A DNA stretch of 64,000 bases from Rhizobiales bacterium 62-47 (GTDB taxonomy: Bacteria; Pseudomonadota; Alphaproteobacteria; Rhizobiales; Xanthobacteraceae). Below the pieces are notes generated by a model, which searched no databases, was not told where the DNA came from, and saw nothing but the letters and a program-made list of their open reading frames with translations. This document shows, one piece after another, positions 18,606 through 28,256 of this stretch. The stretch spans positions 62,001 through 126,000 of the forward strand of contig MKVX01000018.1 in assembly GCA_001899255.1 (NCBI GenBank). The letters run 5' to 3'. Positions within the stretch are counted from its first letter, which is position 1. Each line of letters starts with the position of its first letter. The position numbers and the translations under genes were made by a program.

Positions 18606-19850
18606 GTGCGCATCCTGCTCCTCACGGATAACTATCCACCCGAGTCCAGCCCGCCAGCCCTGCGCTGTAGCATGCATGCGAAGCGGTGGGTGGAGCGTGG
18701 CTGTCACGTCAATATCGTTACCAGCTTTCCGAACTTCCCCGAAGGCAAGGTGTTCGGGGGATATCGGCAGTCCTTGTTCAAACGCGAGACGCTGGATACA
18801 GTCGATGTGCTGCGGGTGCCGACGCTGATCTTTGCCAACAGTGGCACGCTGCTGCGGATTGCGGACTTTCTCAGCTACATGGTCACGAGCAGCATTGCAT
18901 CGCTGTTCGTCAAGCGGCCCGACGTTGTCGTCGCCACGTCGCCGCAATTTTTCACCGCCGTCGCCGGCTGGTTCGTCAGCCGGGTCTATCGGCGCCCGTT
19001 TGTGTTCGAGATACGGGATCTGTGGCCAGATTCGATTGTCGCCGTCGGTGCGATGAAGGAAGGTCTGGCGATCCGCTTGGTCCGCCGCCTCGAACAATAT
19101 CTGTATCGCAAAGCCGACCTGATCATCACGGTGACGTCGGCATTCCGCGATATCCTGATCGCGCGTGGCATCGATGGCCGCAAGATCGCGGTCGTGACGA
19201 ATGGCATCGATACCGCGCAACTGACACCGGGCCCGGCACCGGCTGAACTTCGGCGTAAGCTCGGGCTCGAAGGCAAGTCGGTGGTATCCTACATCGGCAC
19301 GGTGGGCATGGCGCACGGTTTGCAGTTGATCCTGGATGCTGCGGAGGCGGTTCGTGAGCGGCTCCCCGAGATACAATTCGTCATCGTCGGCTCCGGCGCT
19401 GAGTTGCAGGAGTTGCGCGAGCAAGCCGATCGGCGCGGTCTTGCCAATGTCACGTTTGTCGGCCGCGTCGCTCATGCCGAGGTGCTCGAATATTGGCGCC
19501 TGAGCGACGTGACATTGGTGCTTCTGAAAGATACGCCGCTGTTCAGAACGGTGATTCCCTCGAAAGTCTTCGAGGCGATGGCGACCGGTACGCCGATCAT
19601 CACCAACGTGCATGGTGAACTGCAGACCATCCTTGAGCCGCTCGATGCGGCGGAGATCATTCCGCCCGACGATCTGACGGCGCTGGTGGCGGCAATCGAG
19701 AGGCTGCTGCACGACCCCGTTCGACGTCAGCAACTGTCCGCTGCCGCAGTCAGAGGAGCCAAGCGATTTGACCGCACGGCGCTCGCTGATGACGTTTTGA
19801 AGGCTTTGCAGCGACTTGTGAGTCGGAGCCAGTCTTCGCCGGGCCCCTAA
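18606..19850 (+). CDS. glycosyltransferase family 4, WbuB-like
   Basis: A GT-B glycosyltransferase of about 414 residues. It opens VRILLLTDNYPPESSPPA, a glycine-poor N-terminal loop typical of WbuB/FucNAc transferases, has FEIRDLWPDS near residue 136, and a donor site around IPSKVFEAMATGTPI near 318. GTG 18606 is taken as start because the conserved VRILLLTD begins there; a longer in-frame ATG at 18582 overlaps the heparinase gene. WbuB relatives transfer N-acetyl-fucosamine/quinovosamine-type sugars, which fits the WbpM-type dehydratase downstream, but the actual donor is not shown. Confidence 0.85.
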   Translation: MRILLLTDNYPPESSPPALRCSMHAKRWVERGCHVNIVTSFPNFPEGKVFGGYRQSLFKRETLDTVDVLRVPTLIFANSGTLLRIADFLSYMVTSSIASLFVKRPDVVVATSPQFFTAVAGWFVSRVYRRPFVFEIRDLWPDSIVAVGAMKEGLAIRLVRRLEQYLYRKADLIITVTSAFRDILIARGIDGRKIAVVTNGIDTAQLTPGPAPAELRRKLGLEGKSVVSYIGTVGMAHGLQLILDAAEAVRERLPEIQFVIVGSGAELQELREQADRRGLANVTFVGRVAHAEVLEYWRLSDVTLVLLKDTPLFRTVIPSKVFEAMATGTPIITNVHGELQTILEPLDAAEIIPPDDLTALVAAIERLLHDPVRRQQLSAAAVRGAKRFDRTALADDVLKALQRLVSRSQSSPGP

Positions 19851-20109
19851 AATGGGTTTGAGCGTTCCCGTTACCAATGGAACCAATTATAAATATCTGA
19901 AAGTTCGATATAAATTCCACGATCAGGTCCAAATTTGCGTCAACTAGGACTGGATTTCCGGACAGTTCCTGAATTACGAGGTTGACCGAGCATTCCATTG
20001 AATATCTGAGCCGTAGTGGGTACACAACGCTGCGCCGCGCTGCAAAACCTTCCGCGCAGATTCATCCCTTCGCACCGATCGTGACGCCCTTTTGAGGACC
20101 CCGCGTTCT

Positions 20110-21231
20110 ATGAAGAAAGTCATCGCAATTTTCGGAACGCGGCCAGAGGCCATCAAGATGGCCCCAGTCGTCACCGAACTGCGAAAGAGCAGCCTTGTGA
20201 ATCTGCGCGTATGTGTCACCGCGCAGCACCGCGGCATCCTCGATCAGGTGCTTGCCTTGTTCGCGATCTCGCCGGACCACGACCTCGATCTGATGTTGCC
20301 GAATCAGACGCTCGATCAACTGACGGCGCGGCTGTTGACCGGCGTCGGGCAGGTGCTGGATCAGGAGCAGCCGGATCTCGTGCTGGTTCATGGCGATACG
20401 TCGACAACTTTGGCGAGTTCGCTCGCCGCGTTCTATCGAAAGCTTCCGGTTGGCCATGTCGAAGCCGGCTTGCGGTCGGGGTCGTTACTCGCGCCATGGC
20501 CCGAGGAGATGAACCGCCGTGTGACAACGCTGGCGACACGGTTTCACTTCGCGCCCACTGAACGCTCGCGACAGAACCTTCTCGATGAGGGAGTGGATGC
20601 TGCGCACATCCACTTGACCGGCAACACGGTCATCGATGCCTTGATCGAAACGGTGGCGCGGCTCAAGGCTGCCCCGGAAATCCGTGCCGGCTTCGAACGT
20701 CAGTTCGGTTATCTCGATCGCAATCTACCGCTCGTTCTGGTGACCGGACATCGGCGCGAGAACTTTGGGGCGGGATTCGAAAACATCTGCCGCGCCATGC
20801 TGGACATCGTCACACAGAACGAGGTGCAACTGGTGTATCCGGTGCACCCCAATCCCAATGTACGCGGTCCGGTCGAACATTTGCTGGGTTCGCACCCGCG
20901 GATCCATCTGATCGATCCGCTGGACTACGAGCCGTTTGTCTTTCTGATGGAGCGTTCGTATATCATCATCACCGATTCCGGCGGGGTGCAGGAAGAAGCG
21001 CCATCTCTCGGCAAACCTGTGCTGGTCATGCGCGACACCACCGAACGCCCGGAAGCGGTCGATGCCGGAACGGTCATTCTGGTTGGCACCTCGCAGCAGC
21101 GTATCGTCGATGAGGCCAACCGGTTGCTGCGCGACCCGACGCATTATGCGCGGATGGCGCAGGCAATGAACCCTTATGGAGATGGTCAGGCTGCGAAGCG
21201 GATTCGCGCAGTGATCGAGGAGCAAGCGTGA
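20110..21231 (+). CDS. wecB: UDP-N-acetylglucosamine 2-epimerase (non-hydrolysing)
   Basis: Converts UDP-GlcNAc to UDP-ManNAc. The full family signature is present: KVIAIFGTRPEAIKMAPV at the N-terminus, VHGDTSTT near residue 96, VEAGLRSG near 118, TGHRREN near 211, and DSGGVQEEAPSLGKPVL near 289. At about 373 residues the length is normal. I chose ATG 20110 (MKKVI...) rather than 20092 because conservation begins there. A 259-base AT-rich gap lies upstream, which could hold a promoter for wecB and downstream genes. The stop overlaps the wecC start (GTGA), so the pair is coupled. Confidence 0.95.
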   Translation: MKKVIAIFGTRPEAIKMAPVVTELRKSSLVNLRVCVTAQHRGILDQVLALFAISPDHDLDLMLPNQTLDQLTARLLTGVGQVLDQEQPDLVLVHGDTSTTLASSLAAFYRKLPVGHVEAGLRSGSLLAPWPEEMNRRVTTLATRFHFAPTERSRQNLLDEGVDAAHIHLTGNTVIDALIETVARLKAAPEIRAGFERQFGYLDRNLPLVLVTGHRRENFGAGFENICRAMLDIVTQNEVQLVYPVHPNPNVRGPVEHLLGSHPRIHLIDPLDYEPFVFLMERSYIIITDSGGVQEEAPSLGKPVLVMRDTTERPEAVDAGTVILVGTSQQRIVDEANRLLRDPTHYARMAQAMNPYGDGQAAKRIRAVIEEQA

Positions 21232-22493
21232 ACGAGAACAAGCTGAAAACAATCTGCGTCGTCGGGCTCGGATATATCGGGCTGCCGACCGCCGTGGTGC
21301 TGGCTTCCCGGGGAACGACGGTGATCGGTGTCGACGTCAACAAGGACGTCGTTGCCAAAATCAATCGTGGCGAAATTCACATCGTCGAGCCGGATCTGGA
21401 TGCAGTTACGGCGCGCGTTGTGCAGAACGGATTGTTGCGTGCGGCTACGGCCCCCGTGGCGGCGGACGCATTTGTTATCGCGGTACCGACGCCATTTCAC
21501 GAGAACAAGGCCGATCTGACCTACGTTCACGCGGCGGCGGCCTCGGTCGCGCCGGTGTTGAAGAAGGGCGATCTGGTGGTGCTGGAATCGACATCGCCGC
21601 CCGGAACGACCGAAAGCATGGTGACGCAGCTTGCGGCGCTGCGGCCGGACCTGCGCTTTCCCAAGGTCGGGGAGGACGGCTGCGACGTGCATGTCGCCTA
21701 TTGTCCGGAGCGGGTGTTGCCAGGTCGCGTGCTGGTCGAACTGGTCGAGAACGATCGCGTCATCGGCGGCATTACGCCGGAATGTTCGGCGCGTGCGGAA
21801 GAACTCTATCAGATTTTCTGCACCAGCAGCCTGCTCAAGACCGGCGTGCGCACCGCGGAGATGTGCAAGCTGACCGAGAATTCGTTCCGCGACGTCGGCA
21901 TTGCGTTCGCCAACGAACTGTCGATCATTTGCGAGAAGCTTGGTATCAATGTCTGGGAGGTCATCCGGCTCGCCAACCATCATCCGCGCGTCAATATTCT
22001 GCAGCCGGGGCCGGGTGTTGGCGGTCACTGCATCGCGGTGGATCCATGGTTCATTGTGCAGGCCGCGCCGGAGGAGTCTCGTCTCATCCGCACCGCGCGC
22101 GAAGTGAACGACGGCAAGCCCCACTACGTTCTCGAAAAGATCAAGGCTGCTGTTGCGGGCGTGCGATCGACTGGCGCAACGCCGAAGGTCGCTTTGCTGG
22201 GATTGGCGTTCAAGCCCGACGTAGACGACTTTCGTGAAAGTCCGTCGCTCCACATCGCCGAGGCTGTGGCAGCATGGAATAACTGCGACGTCCTGGTGTC
22301 CGAGCCGCATGCCCGCGAACTGCCCGGCGCACTCGCCGGCCACAAGCATGTCCGCCTGATGCAAAACGTGCGGGACGTGGTCCGTGACGCGCATGTTGTG
22401 GTGATGCTGGTCAATCACCGCATCTATAAGGAGATCCCGCGGGCTGATCTCGATAACAAGGCAATCGTCGATACGCGAGGGGTCTGGTCGTGA
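21228..22493 (+). CDS. wecC: UDP-N-acetyl-D-mannosamine dehydrogenase
   Basis: NAD-dependent four-electron oxidation of UDP-ManNAc to UDP-ManNAcA. The GLGYIGLPTAVVLASRG dinucleotide fold is at residues 10-26, VPTPF near 88, the catalytic Lys region AEMCKLTENSFRD near 207, the catalytic Cys in GPGVGGHCIAVDP near 268, and the C-terminal NAD/UDP domain opens GLAFKPDVDDFRESPS. Length 421 is standard. The start is GTG 21228 inside the wecB stop; the stop overlaps the next gene in the same way. The product would be the uronic acid for the AsnB-type amidotransferase and the heparinase-like proteins of this locus. Confidence 0.95.
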   Translation: MNENKLKTICVVGLGYIGLPTAVVLASRGTTVIGVDVNKDVVAKINRGEIHIVEPDLDAVTARVVQNGLLRAATAPVAADAFVIAVPTPFHENKADLTYVHAAAASVAPVLKKGDLVVLESTSPPGTTESMVTQLAALRPDLRFPKVGEDGCDVHVAYCPERVLPGRVLVELVENDRVIGGITPECSARAEELYQIFCTSSLLKTGVRTAEMCKLTENSFRDVGIAFANELSIICEKLGINVWEVIRLANHHPRVNILQPGPGVGGHCIAVDPWFIVQAAPEESRLIRTAREVNDGKPHYVLEKIKAAVAGVRSTGATPKVALLGLAFKPDVDDFRESPSLHIAEAVAAWNNCDVLVSEPHARELPGALAGHKHVRLMQNVRDVVRDAHVVVMLVNHRIYKEIPRADLDNKAIVDTRGVWS

Positions 22494-24616
22494 AACAGCT
22501 TCTGGTCCGCTCAGGTAAGGTCTTTCTGAAGGAAGTGCCGGCGCCGGTCGTCGGCCCCAAGAATCTGCTGGTGCAAGTCGACCGCTCTTGCGTGAGCGTC
22601 GGCACCGAAATGGCCGGTATCAAGATGTCCGGGCTGCCGCTCTATCGTCGTGCGCTGAAGCAGCCGCACCACGTCAAGCGCGTCGTCCAGTTGATGCGCG
22701 ATCAAGGCATCGCGCGCATCTACAAGCAGGTCAAAGGCAAGCTCGATGCCGGATTGCCGACCGGTTATTCGGCGGCTGGGACGGTGGTTGCCGTCGGTGC
22801 CGACGTCGAGGGCGTTGCGGTCGGCGATCGTGTGGCTTGTGCTGGCGCAGGCGTCGCCAACCATGCCGAAATGATCGACGTCCCGGTCAATCTGAGCGTC
22901 CCCGTGCCCGAGAATTTGTCGTTCGACCTCGCGGCGACTGTGACGCTCGGCGCCATTGCGATGCAGGGAGTGCGCCGCGCGCAGCCGACGCTGGGTGAAA
23001 CGGTCGTTGTGGTCGGCCTCGGCATTCTGGGTCAGATCACCGCGCAACTCCTGAGCGCGAATGGCTGTCGCGTGATCGGCACCGATGTCGATCCGCGCCG
23101 TATTGCTGTCGCTGTCGAGAACGGACTCGATGTCGGCATCAATCCGAAGGACGGCAATCTGGTTGAGCGGGTCATCAAGCTCACCGATGGCGTCGGCGCA
23201 GATGCGGTCATCATCACCGCCGCGTCCGCGTCGAGCGAGATTCTCGCCGAGTCGTTCCAGGCCTGCCGCAAAAAGGCGCGCGTCGTCATCGTTGGCGATG
23301 TCGGGCTGAACATGGCGCGTTCGGATATTTACGCCAAGGAACTCGACGTCCTGATTTCGTGTTCCTACGGGCCGGGTCGCTACGATCCGGTCTACGAAGA
23401 GGAGGGCGCGGATTATCCGCTGCCCTACGTGCGGTGGACCGAAAACCGCAACATGCAGGAATACTTGCGGCTGTTGGCCACGCGGCGCATCCGCCTCGAC
23501 AACATGCTGCAGGATGCGTTTCCGATCGATCAGGCGGAAGAAGCCTACGGCCGCCTGTCCGGCGAGGGCGAAAAGCCGCTGCTGGTGCTGTTGAAGTATC
23601 CGCCGCGCGCTGGCGCCGCCGATCGCGTGCTGCAGGTCGGCCAGCCGTCGCAGATCGATGGCCGCATCAAGCTGGCGCTGGTGGGCGCAGGCGGATTTGC
23701 CCAGGGCATGCATCTGCCCAACCTCGAGAAGCTCAAGGACAAGTTCGATCTGCGTACAGTGGTGAGCCGGACGGGCCTGTCTGCGCGAAGTGCTGCCGAG
23801 CGTTTCGGCGTGGCCACTGCGACGACCGACTACCAGACCGTGCTTGACGATCCGCAGATCGACCTGGTGCTGATCGCGACGCGCCACGATCTGCATGCGG
23901 AGATGACGCTGGCCGCGTTGAAAGCCGGCAAGAACGTCTTCGTCGAGAAACCGCTGGCGATGACCGAGGAAGAGCTCGACGCCATCGAGGCGTTCTATGC
24001 GGCCAATCCTAACGGCCCGATGCTGATGACGGGCTTCAACCGTCGTTTCTCGCCGGCCGCCGTTGCGGCGCAAGCGGCGATGAAAGATCGCACCTCGCCG
24101 ATGATCGTGAATTACCGGATGAACGCCGGTTATATTCCGTCCGATCACTGGGTGCATGGACCGCACGGTGGCGGCCGCAACGTCGGCGAAGCCTGCCATA
24201 TCTACGATCTGTTCAATGCGTTGACCGGCAGCCAGCCGGTCGATGTCCACGCCTGCACCATCGTCCCGACGTCCGATCACTGGCGGCGCGATGATAATTT
24301 CGTCGCGACGGTGCGCTATGCCGATGGTTCGGTCTGCACGCTGACCTATACGTCGATGGGGGCCAAGAGTTTTCCGAAAGAGCGCGCCGATATCTTTGTC
24401 GACGGCAAGGTGCTGGTGCTCGACGACTACAAGCAACTCACCGTGACCGGTGGCAAGGGTGGCTGGAAGGGATTGACGATCGAGAAAGGCCAGCTCGAGG
24501 AATTGAAGGCACTTGCCGAAGCGTTCAAGCCGAACGGCCAATGGCCGATCTCGTTGGCGGATCAGCTATCGGCGACTCGCGTGAGTTACGCGGTTCAGCG
24601 TCAACTCTCGGAATGA
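22490..24616 (+). CDS. bi-domain oxidoreductase: zinc-type alcohol dehydrogenase fused to Gfo/Idh/MocA
   Basis: A 708-residue fusion. Residues 1-375 form an MDR alcohol dehydrogenase (PVVGPKNLLVQV, GYSAAGTVVAVG, coenzyme site VVVGLGILGQI near 168). Residues 390-708 form a Gfo/Idh/MocA oxidoreductase: LALVGAGGFAQGMHLPNL near 393, then VFVEKPLAMT near 483 with the conserved EKP. Such fusions recur next to wecBC, heparinase-like and WbuB-like genes in capsule loci, so it likely acts on a nucleotide-sugar or glycan intermediate. The exact reaction is unknown. GTG start at 22490 is nested in the wecC stop. No break is seen in the linker. Confidence 0.85.
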   Translation: MKQLLVRSGKVFLKEVPAPVVGPKNLLVQVDRSCVSVGTEMAGIKMSGLPLYRRALKQPHHVKRVVQLMRDQGIARIYKQVKGKLDAGLPTGYSAAGTVVAVGADVEGVAVGDRVACAGAGVANHAEMIDVPVNLSVPVPENLSFDLAATVTLGAIAMQGVRRAQPTLGETVVVVGLGILGQITAQLLSANGCRVIGTDVDPRRIAVAVENGLDVGINPKDGNLVERVIKLTDGVGADAVIITAASASSEILAESFQACRKKARVVIVGDVGLNMARSDIYAKELDVLISCSYGPGRYDPVYEEEGADYPLPYVRWTENRNMQEYLRLLATRRIRLDNMLQDAFPIDQAEEAYGRLSGEGEKPLLVLLKYPPRAGAADRVLQVGQPSQIDGRIKLALVGAGGFAQGMHLPNLEKLKDKFDLRTVVSRTGLSARSAAERFGVATATTDYQTVLDDPQIDLVLIATRHDLHAEMTLAALKAGKNVFVEKPLAMTEEELDAIEAFYAANPNGPMLMTGFNRRFSPAAVAAQAAMKDRTSPMIVNYRMNAGYIPSDHWVHGPHGGGRNVGEACHIYDLFNALTGSQPVDVHACTIVPTSDHWRRDDNFVATVRYADGSVCTLTYTSMGAKSFPKERADIFVDGKVLVLDDYKQLTVTGGKGGWKGLTIEKGQLEELKALAEAFKPNGQWPISLADQLSATRVSYAVQRQLSE

Positions 24617-25035
24617 GTTTATGATGTGCGCGTTCGGCTTTACGGGCGGTTCAGGGCAGTCTGATGTCCGTTGCCTTTCAGCCGCGCACGTTCTGGTATT
24701 TGGTTGTTGCAGCAGGTGCCGGCATTTGTCTCCACGCCGCATTTACTGCTTCGCGGCGGAGTGGCATAGTCATCGGTGCGTTGGAGCAAAGCGTTGCTCC
24801 CGCTGACGGCTGTGGCATTTCCACAGGCGGATAGAGTTCGCAGACGTGTTTCGGAATCAGCTCACACTGCGTTTGTTGATCAACAGTTACGACCCCCGCA
24901 GGGCCGCGACCGCATCGGCGCTCTCGGCCGCCCGCTTCGTTCGGAAGTCCCGCCGAAATTCGCCACGATCAGAGTTTGTAGATGCGGACTCTCAAGCGAT
25001 GGAATCAGGCTATTGAGAATGCCGGGACTCGTTGA
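24617..25035. other. 419-base gap with gene-like remnants
   Basis: No full gene. A 56-codon plus frame (24664-24834) begins MSVAFQPRTFWYLVVAAGAG and looks like the start of a membrane protein with one N-terminal helix before it stops; AGGG lies about nine bases upstream. Two other short frames (24776-25039 and one near 24846) have no support. In wbpL-wbpM type loci an initiating glycosyl-1-phosphate transferase gene often sits in this position, so a decayed gene is possible, but the residues do not match a family I can name. Confidence 0.4.
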
Positions 25036-26967
25036 ATGACACGCTTTTCGAACCTGACCAGCCGCAATCTCCTGATTGCACTTCACGATGCCTTGGCGAC
25101 GGTACTTGCCGTCCTGGCGAGCTTTGCCCTCCGCTTCAACGGCGACTTCCTCGGCGATCGCTGGCCGTTGCTGATGATCATTCTGCCGCCGTTCGTCCTG
25201 TTCAGCGTCGTCATTTGCTTCGTCTTCGGCCTCACCACCACGAAGTGGCGGTTCATTTCGCTGCCGGACGTTTTCAATATCGTTCGCGTGGCCTCGATTC
25301 TCACCGTGGCATTGCTGGCGCTGGATTACATTTTCGTCGCGCCGAACGTTCACGGCAGCTTCTTTTTCGGCAAGGTGACGATCGTCCTCTACTGGTTCCT
25401 GGAGATATTTTTTCTCAGTGCGCTGCGTTTCACGTATCGTTATTTCCGTTTTACCCGCACGCGCAACAAGGCGCGGACCGTCGATGCGGCACCGACCCTG
25501 CTGATCGGATTGGCGGCCGACGCCGAGATCCTGCTGCGGGGGTTCGAGAACGGCGCGGTCAAACACATCTGGCCGGTTGGTATCCTGTCGCCATCGAGGG
25601 CTGACCGGGGGCAGCTGATTCGCCGCACGCCGGTCCTTGGCAGCGTGGATGACCTCGAAGACGTGGTGAACGATTTCGCCCGACGCGAAAAACCGATCAA
25701 GCGCGTGATCATGACGCCATCGGCTCTGGTGCCCGAAGCTCGCCCGGATTCGGTTTTGATCGAGGCCCGACGTCTGGGTCTGAACGTCAGCCGCCTGCCT
25801 TCGCTGGAAAGCGGCGAGCAACTGCATCTGAAACCGGTGGCGGTCGAAGATCTGCTGCTACGGCCGAGCAACACAATCGACTACGCGCGGCTGAACGCGC
25901 TGATCCGCAACAAGGCGGTTATCGTGACCGGAGGCGGGGGGTCGATCGGGTCCGAGATCTGCGATCGCGTCATCACGTTCGGCGCAGCCCGATTGCTGGT
26001 CATCGAGAATTCCGAGCCGGCCTTGTATGCGGTGATGGAAAACCTGACGGCGCGAGACAGCGGGGCAGCCATCGAAGGGCGCGTCGCCGATATCCGCGAC
26101 AGGGATCGTATCCAGCGGCTGATGAATGAATTCAAGCCGGATATCGTGTTCCACGCCGCCGCGCTCAAGCATGTGCCCATTCTCGAGCGGGACTGGAGCG
26201 AAGGCGTCAAGACCAACATTTTCGGATCGATCAACGTTGCCGATGCCGCGCTGGCCGCGGGCGCGGAAGCGATGGTGATGATCTCGACCGACAAGGCCAT
26301 CGAACCGGTCTCGATGCTCGGTCTCACCAAGCGTTTCGCGGAAATCTACTGTCAGGCATTGGATACGGAACTGGCGGCGCGATCCGCTGGAGCCGCACCC
26401 ATGCGGCTCATCTCGGTCCGCTTCGGCAACGTGCTGGCTTCGAACGGATCGGTGGTGCCGAAATTCAAGGCGCAGATCGAGGCGGGCGGGCCGGTGACGG
26501 TGACGCATCCGGATATGGTGCGCTATTTCATGACCATCCGCGAGGCGTGCGATTTGGTGATTACCGCCGCGACCCATGCCATGGCGCCGGTGCGCCCCGA
26601 TGTTTCGGTCTACGTGCTCAACATGGGGCAGCCGATCCGTATCGTTGAACTGGCCGAGCGGATGATTCATCTCTCTGGCTTGCGCGTCGGCGACGACATC
26701 GAGATCGCGTTCACCGGAATGCGGCCGGGCGAACGGCTCAACGAGATTCTGTTCGCCAGTCAGGAGCCGACCATCGAAATCGGTATTGCCGGGGTGATGG
26801 CGGCCAAGCCGACCCAGCCGCCGATGCAGGCCATCCGCAAGTGGATGACGATGCTGGAGACGGCCATCGCCAATGATGACCGTGCGGCCATCAAGTCCGT
26901 GCTGGTCGACGCGGTGCCGGAGTTCGGCGGCAAGAGCAAGCCGGCCAGCGCCGCCGCACAGGGCTGA
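25036..26967 (+). CDS. WbpM/CapD-type nucleoside-diphosphate-sugar 4,6-dehydratase
   Basis: A 643-residue membrane-bound SDR. About four hydrophobic segments lie in residues 10-135, a CoA-binding-like Rossmann domain in about 140-270, and the catalytic SDR domain has VTGGGGSIGSE near 298, HAAALKHVPILE near 373 and STDKAIEPVSMLGLTKR near 415. In this family Met replaces the usual catalytic Tyr (SMxxxK), as seen here. Members convert UDP-GlcNAc to the 4-keto-6-deoxy sugar that leads to QuiNAc, FucNAc or diNAcBac. ATG 25036 overlaps the last in-frame remnant upstream. It completes the nucleotide-sugar block starting at wecB. Confidence 0.92.
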   Translation: MTRFSNLTSRNLLIALHDALATVLAVLASFALRFNGDFLGDRWPLLMIILPPFVLFSVVICFVFGLTTTKWRFISLPDVFNIVRVASILTVALLALDYIFVAPNVHGSFFFGKVTIVLYWFLEIFFLSALRFTYRYFRFTRTRNKARTVDAAPTLLIGLAADAEILLRGFENGAVKHIWPVGILSPSRADRGQLIRRTPVLGSVDDLEDVVNDFARREKPIKRVIMTPSALVPEARPDSVLIEARRLGLNVSRLPSLESGEQLHLKPVAVEDLLLRPSNTIDYARLNALIRNKAVIVTGGGGSIGSEICDRVITFGAARLLVIENSEPALYAVMENLTARDSGAAIEGRVADIRDRDRIQRLMNEFKPDIVFHAAALKHVPILERDWSEGVKTNIFGSINVADAALAAGAEAMVMISTDKAIEPVSMLGLTKRFAEIYCQALDTELAARSAGAAPMRLISVRFGNVLASNGSVVPKFKAQIEAGGPVTVTHPDMVRYFMTIREACDLVITAATHAMAPVRPDVSVYVLNMGQPIRIVELAERMIHLSGLRVGDDIEIAFTGMRPGERLNEILFASQEPTIEIGIAGVMAAKPTQPPMQAIRKWMTMLETAIANDDRAAIKSVLVDAVPEFGGKSKPASAAAQG

Positions 26968-27061
26968 ACAGGCCTGCCAACCGCAGCCCTCGCGATGGGC
27001 TTGTGTTGCTCGATACCGGCGCTATAGCCTTCCCTGAACAGGCGAGAATTCCGGCGTTACT

Positions 27062-28240
27062 GTGATCCCGGCGCGCCAGCCGATGAATGGAAATGCAGCA
27101 GTGCAGGCGGATAACATCGACGCGCAAGACATCGTTGCCACGCTCAAAGCCTTGATGATCCAGCAGACGCTGCCATTGTGGGCCCAGCGGGGCTGGGATG
27201 CGCAACATGGCGGCTTTGTCGATCGGCTCGGCGCGGATGGCGAGCCGGATCGCGATGCGCCGCGGCGGTTGCGAGTGCAGGCACGGCAGATTTTCTGCTT
27301 CGCCAGGGCTGCGCAACTCGGCTGGTATCCGGACGGTCGTGCGCTTGCGCTCGATGGCCTGGAATACCTGCTGGCGAAGGCCAGAAGCCCGGATGGGCGT
27401 CCCGGCTATGTGAGCCTGCTGACGCCGGACGGCGCCATGATCGATCCGGCGCGCGATACCTACGATCATGCGTTCGTGCTGCTGGCGCTGGCGACTGTCT
27501 ATCAGTTCGATCGCGACGCGCAGGTGCGCGCTGAAATCGACGCGGTGCTGGCGTTCCTCGATACTCAGTTGAAGTCAGAGCATGGCGGCTATCGCGAAGG
27601 TTTGCCGGCAAGGTTGCCGCGGCGGCAGAACCCGCAGATGCATTTGTTCGAGGCGATGATTGCGTTGTTCGATGCGACCCATGACATGGCGTTTCAGAAT
27701 CGGGCCGGCGATTTCTACGCGCTGCTGCTGGCGCATTTCTACGATCCGCGCACCGAAGTGTTGGGCGAGTACTTCGAAGATGACTGGTCGAAAATCTCAC
27801 CGGTGATCGTGGAGCCGGGTCATCAGGCCGAGTGGGTCTGGCTGCTGAAAGGCTTCGAACGCATCACCGGATGCCCGACCGCCAAGTTTCGCGCTCCGCT
27901 GCTTCGGTCGGCACTGCGCTATCGCGATCAGGCTACGGGCTGCCTCGTCGACGAAGGCCATGCCGACGGACAGATCACGCGATCGTCGCAGCGCTGCTGG
28001 CCGCAAACCGAACTGGCCAAGGCCTTAATCGCACAGACCGAGGCGGGTGAAGCTGGCGCGGCGGAGGCGGCGCGTGAAGCACTGGCCCGGCTGGAAAAGC
28101 GCTACCTGCGTCATCCGGTCAAAGGCGGCTGGTACGAGCACTTCGATGGGGAAGGCCGCTCGATGGTCGACTGGATCCCGGCGTCGTCGCTCTATCACAT
28201 CCTCGGCGCCGTGATGGAGGCGGATCGCGTACTGACCTGA
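27062..28240 (+). CDS. AGE family epimerase/isomerase
   Basis: A 392-residue (alpha/alpha)6-barrel protein of the N-acylglucosamine 2-epimerase superfamily. Conserved features include LPLWAQRGWDAQHGGFVDRL near residue 37, the RxLRVQARQIFCFARA helix, DTYDHAFVLLAL near 137, NPQMHLFEAMIALFDAT near 191, EPGHQAEWVWLL near 251 and the last GGWYEHFD. The basic and His residues of the barrel mouth are present. Adjacent bifunctional ManC suggests it interconverts mannose/fructose or their 6-phosphates. The start could be GTG 27062 or the in-frame ATG at 27083. Confidence 0.85.
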   Translation: MIPARQPMNGNAAVQADNIDAQDIVATLKALMIQQTLPLWAQRGWDAQHGGFVDRLGADGEPDRDAPRRLRVQARQIFCFARAAQLGWYPDGRALALDGLEYLLAKARSPDGRPGYVSLLTPDGAMIDPARDTYDHAFVLLALATVYQFDRDAQVRAEIDAVLAFLDTQLKSEHGGYREGLPARLPRRQNPQMHLFEAMIALFDATHDMAFQNRAGDFYALLLAHFYDPRTEVLGEYFEDDWSKISPVIVEPGHQAEWVWLLKGFERITGCPTAKFRAPLLRSALRYRDQATGCLVDEGHADGQITRSSQRCWPQTELAKALIAQTEAGEAGAAEAAREALARLEKRYLRHPVKGGWYEHFDGEGRSMVDWIPASSLYHILGAVMEADRVLT

Positions 28241-28256
28241 CGCGCTCGCGGGTCGA

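Noticed and set aside
22511-24541. 676-residue minus-strand frame across the bi-domain oxidoreductase
   Set aside because: Shadow of a high-GC gene: rich in His, Arg, Asp, Gln and antisense to a well supported protein. The same applies to other long antisense frames such as 21186-22418, 28969-30210, 45569-46906, 49600-51651 and 58529-60289.
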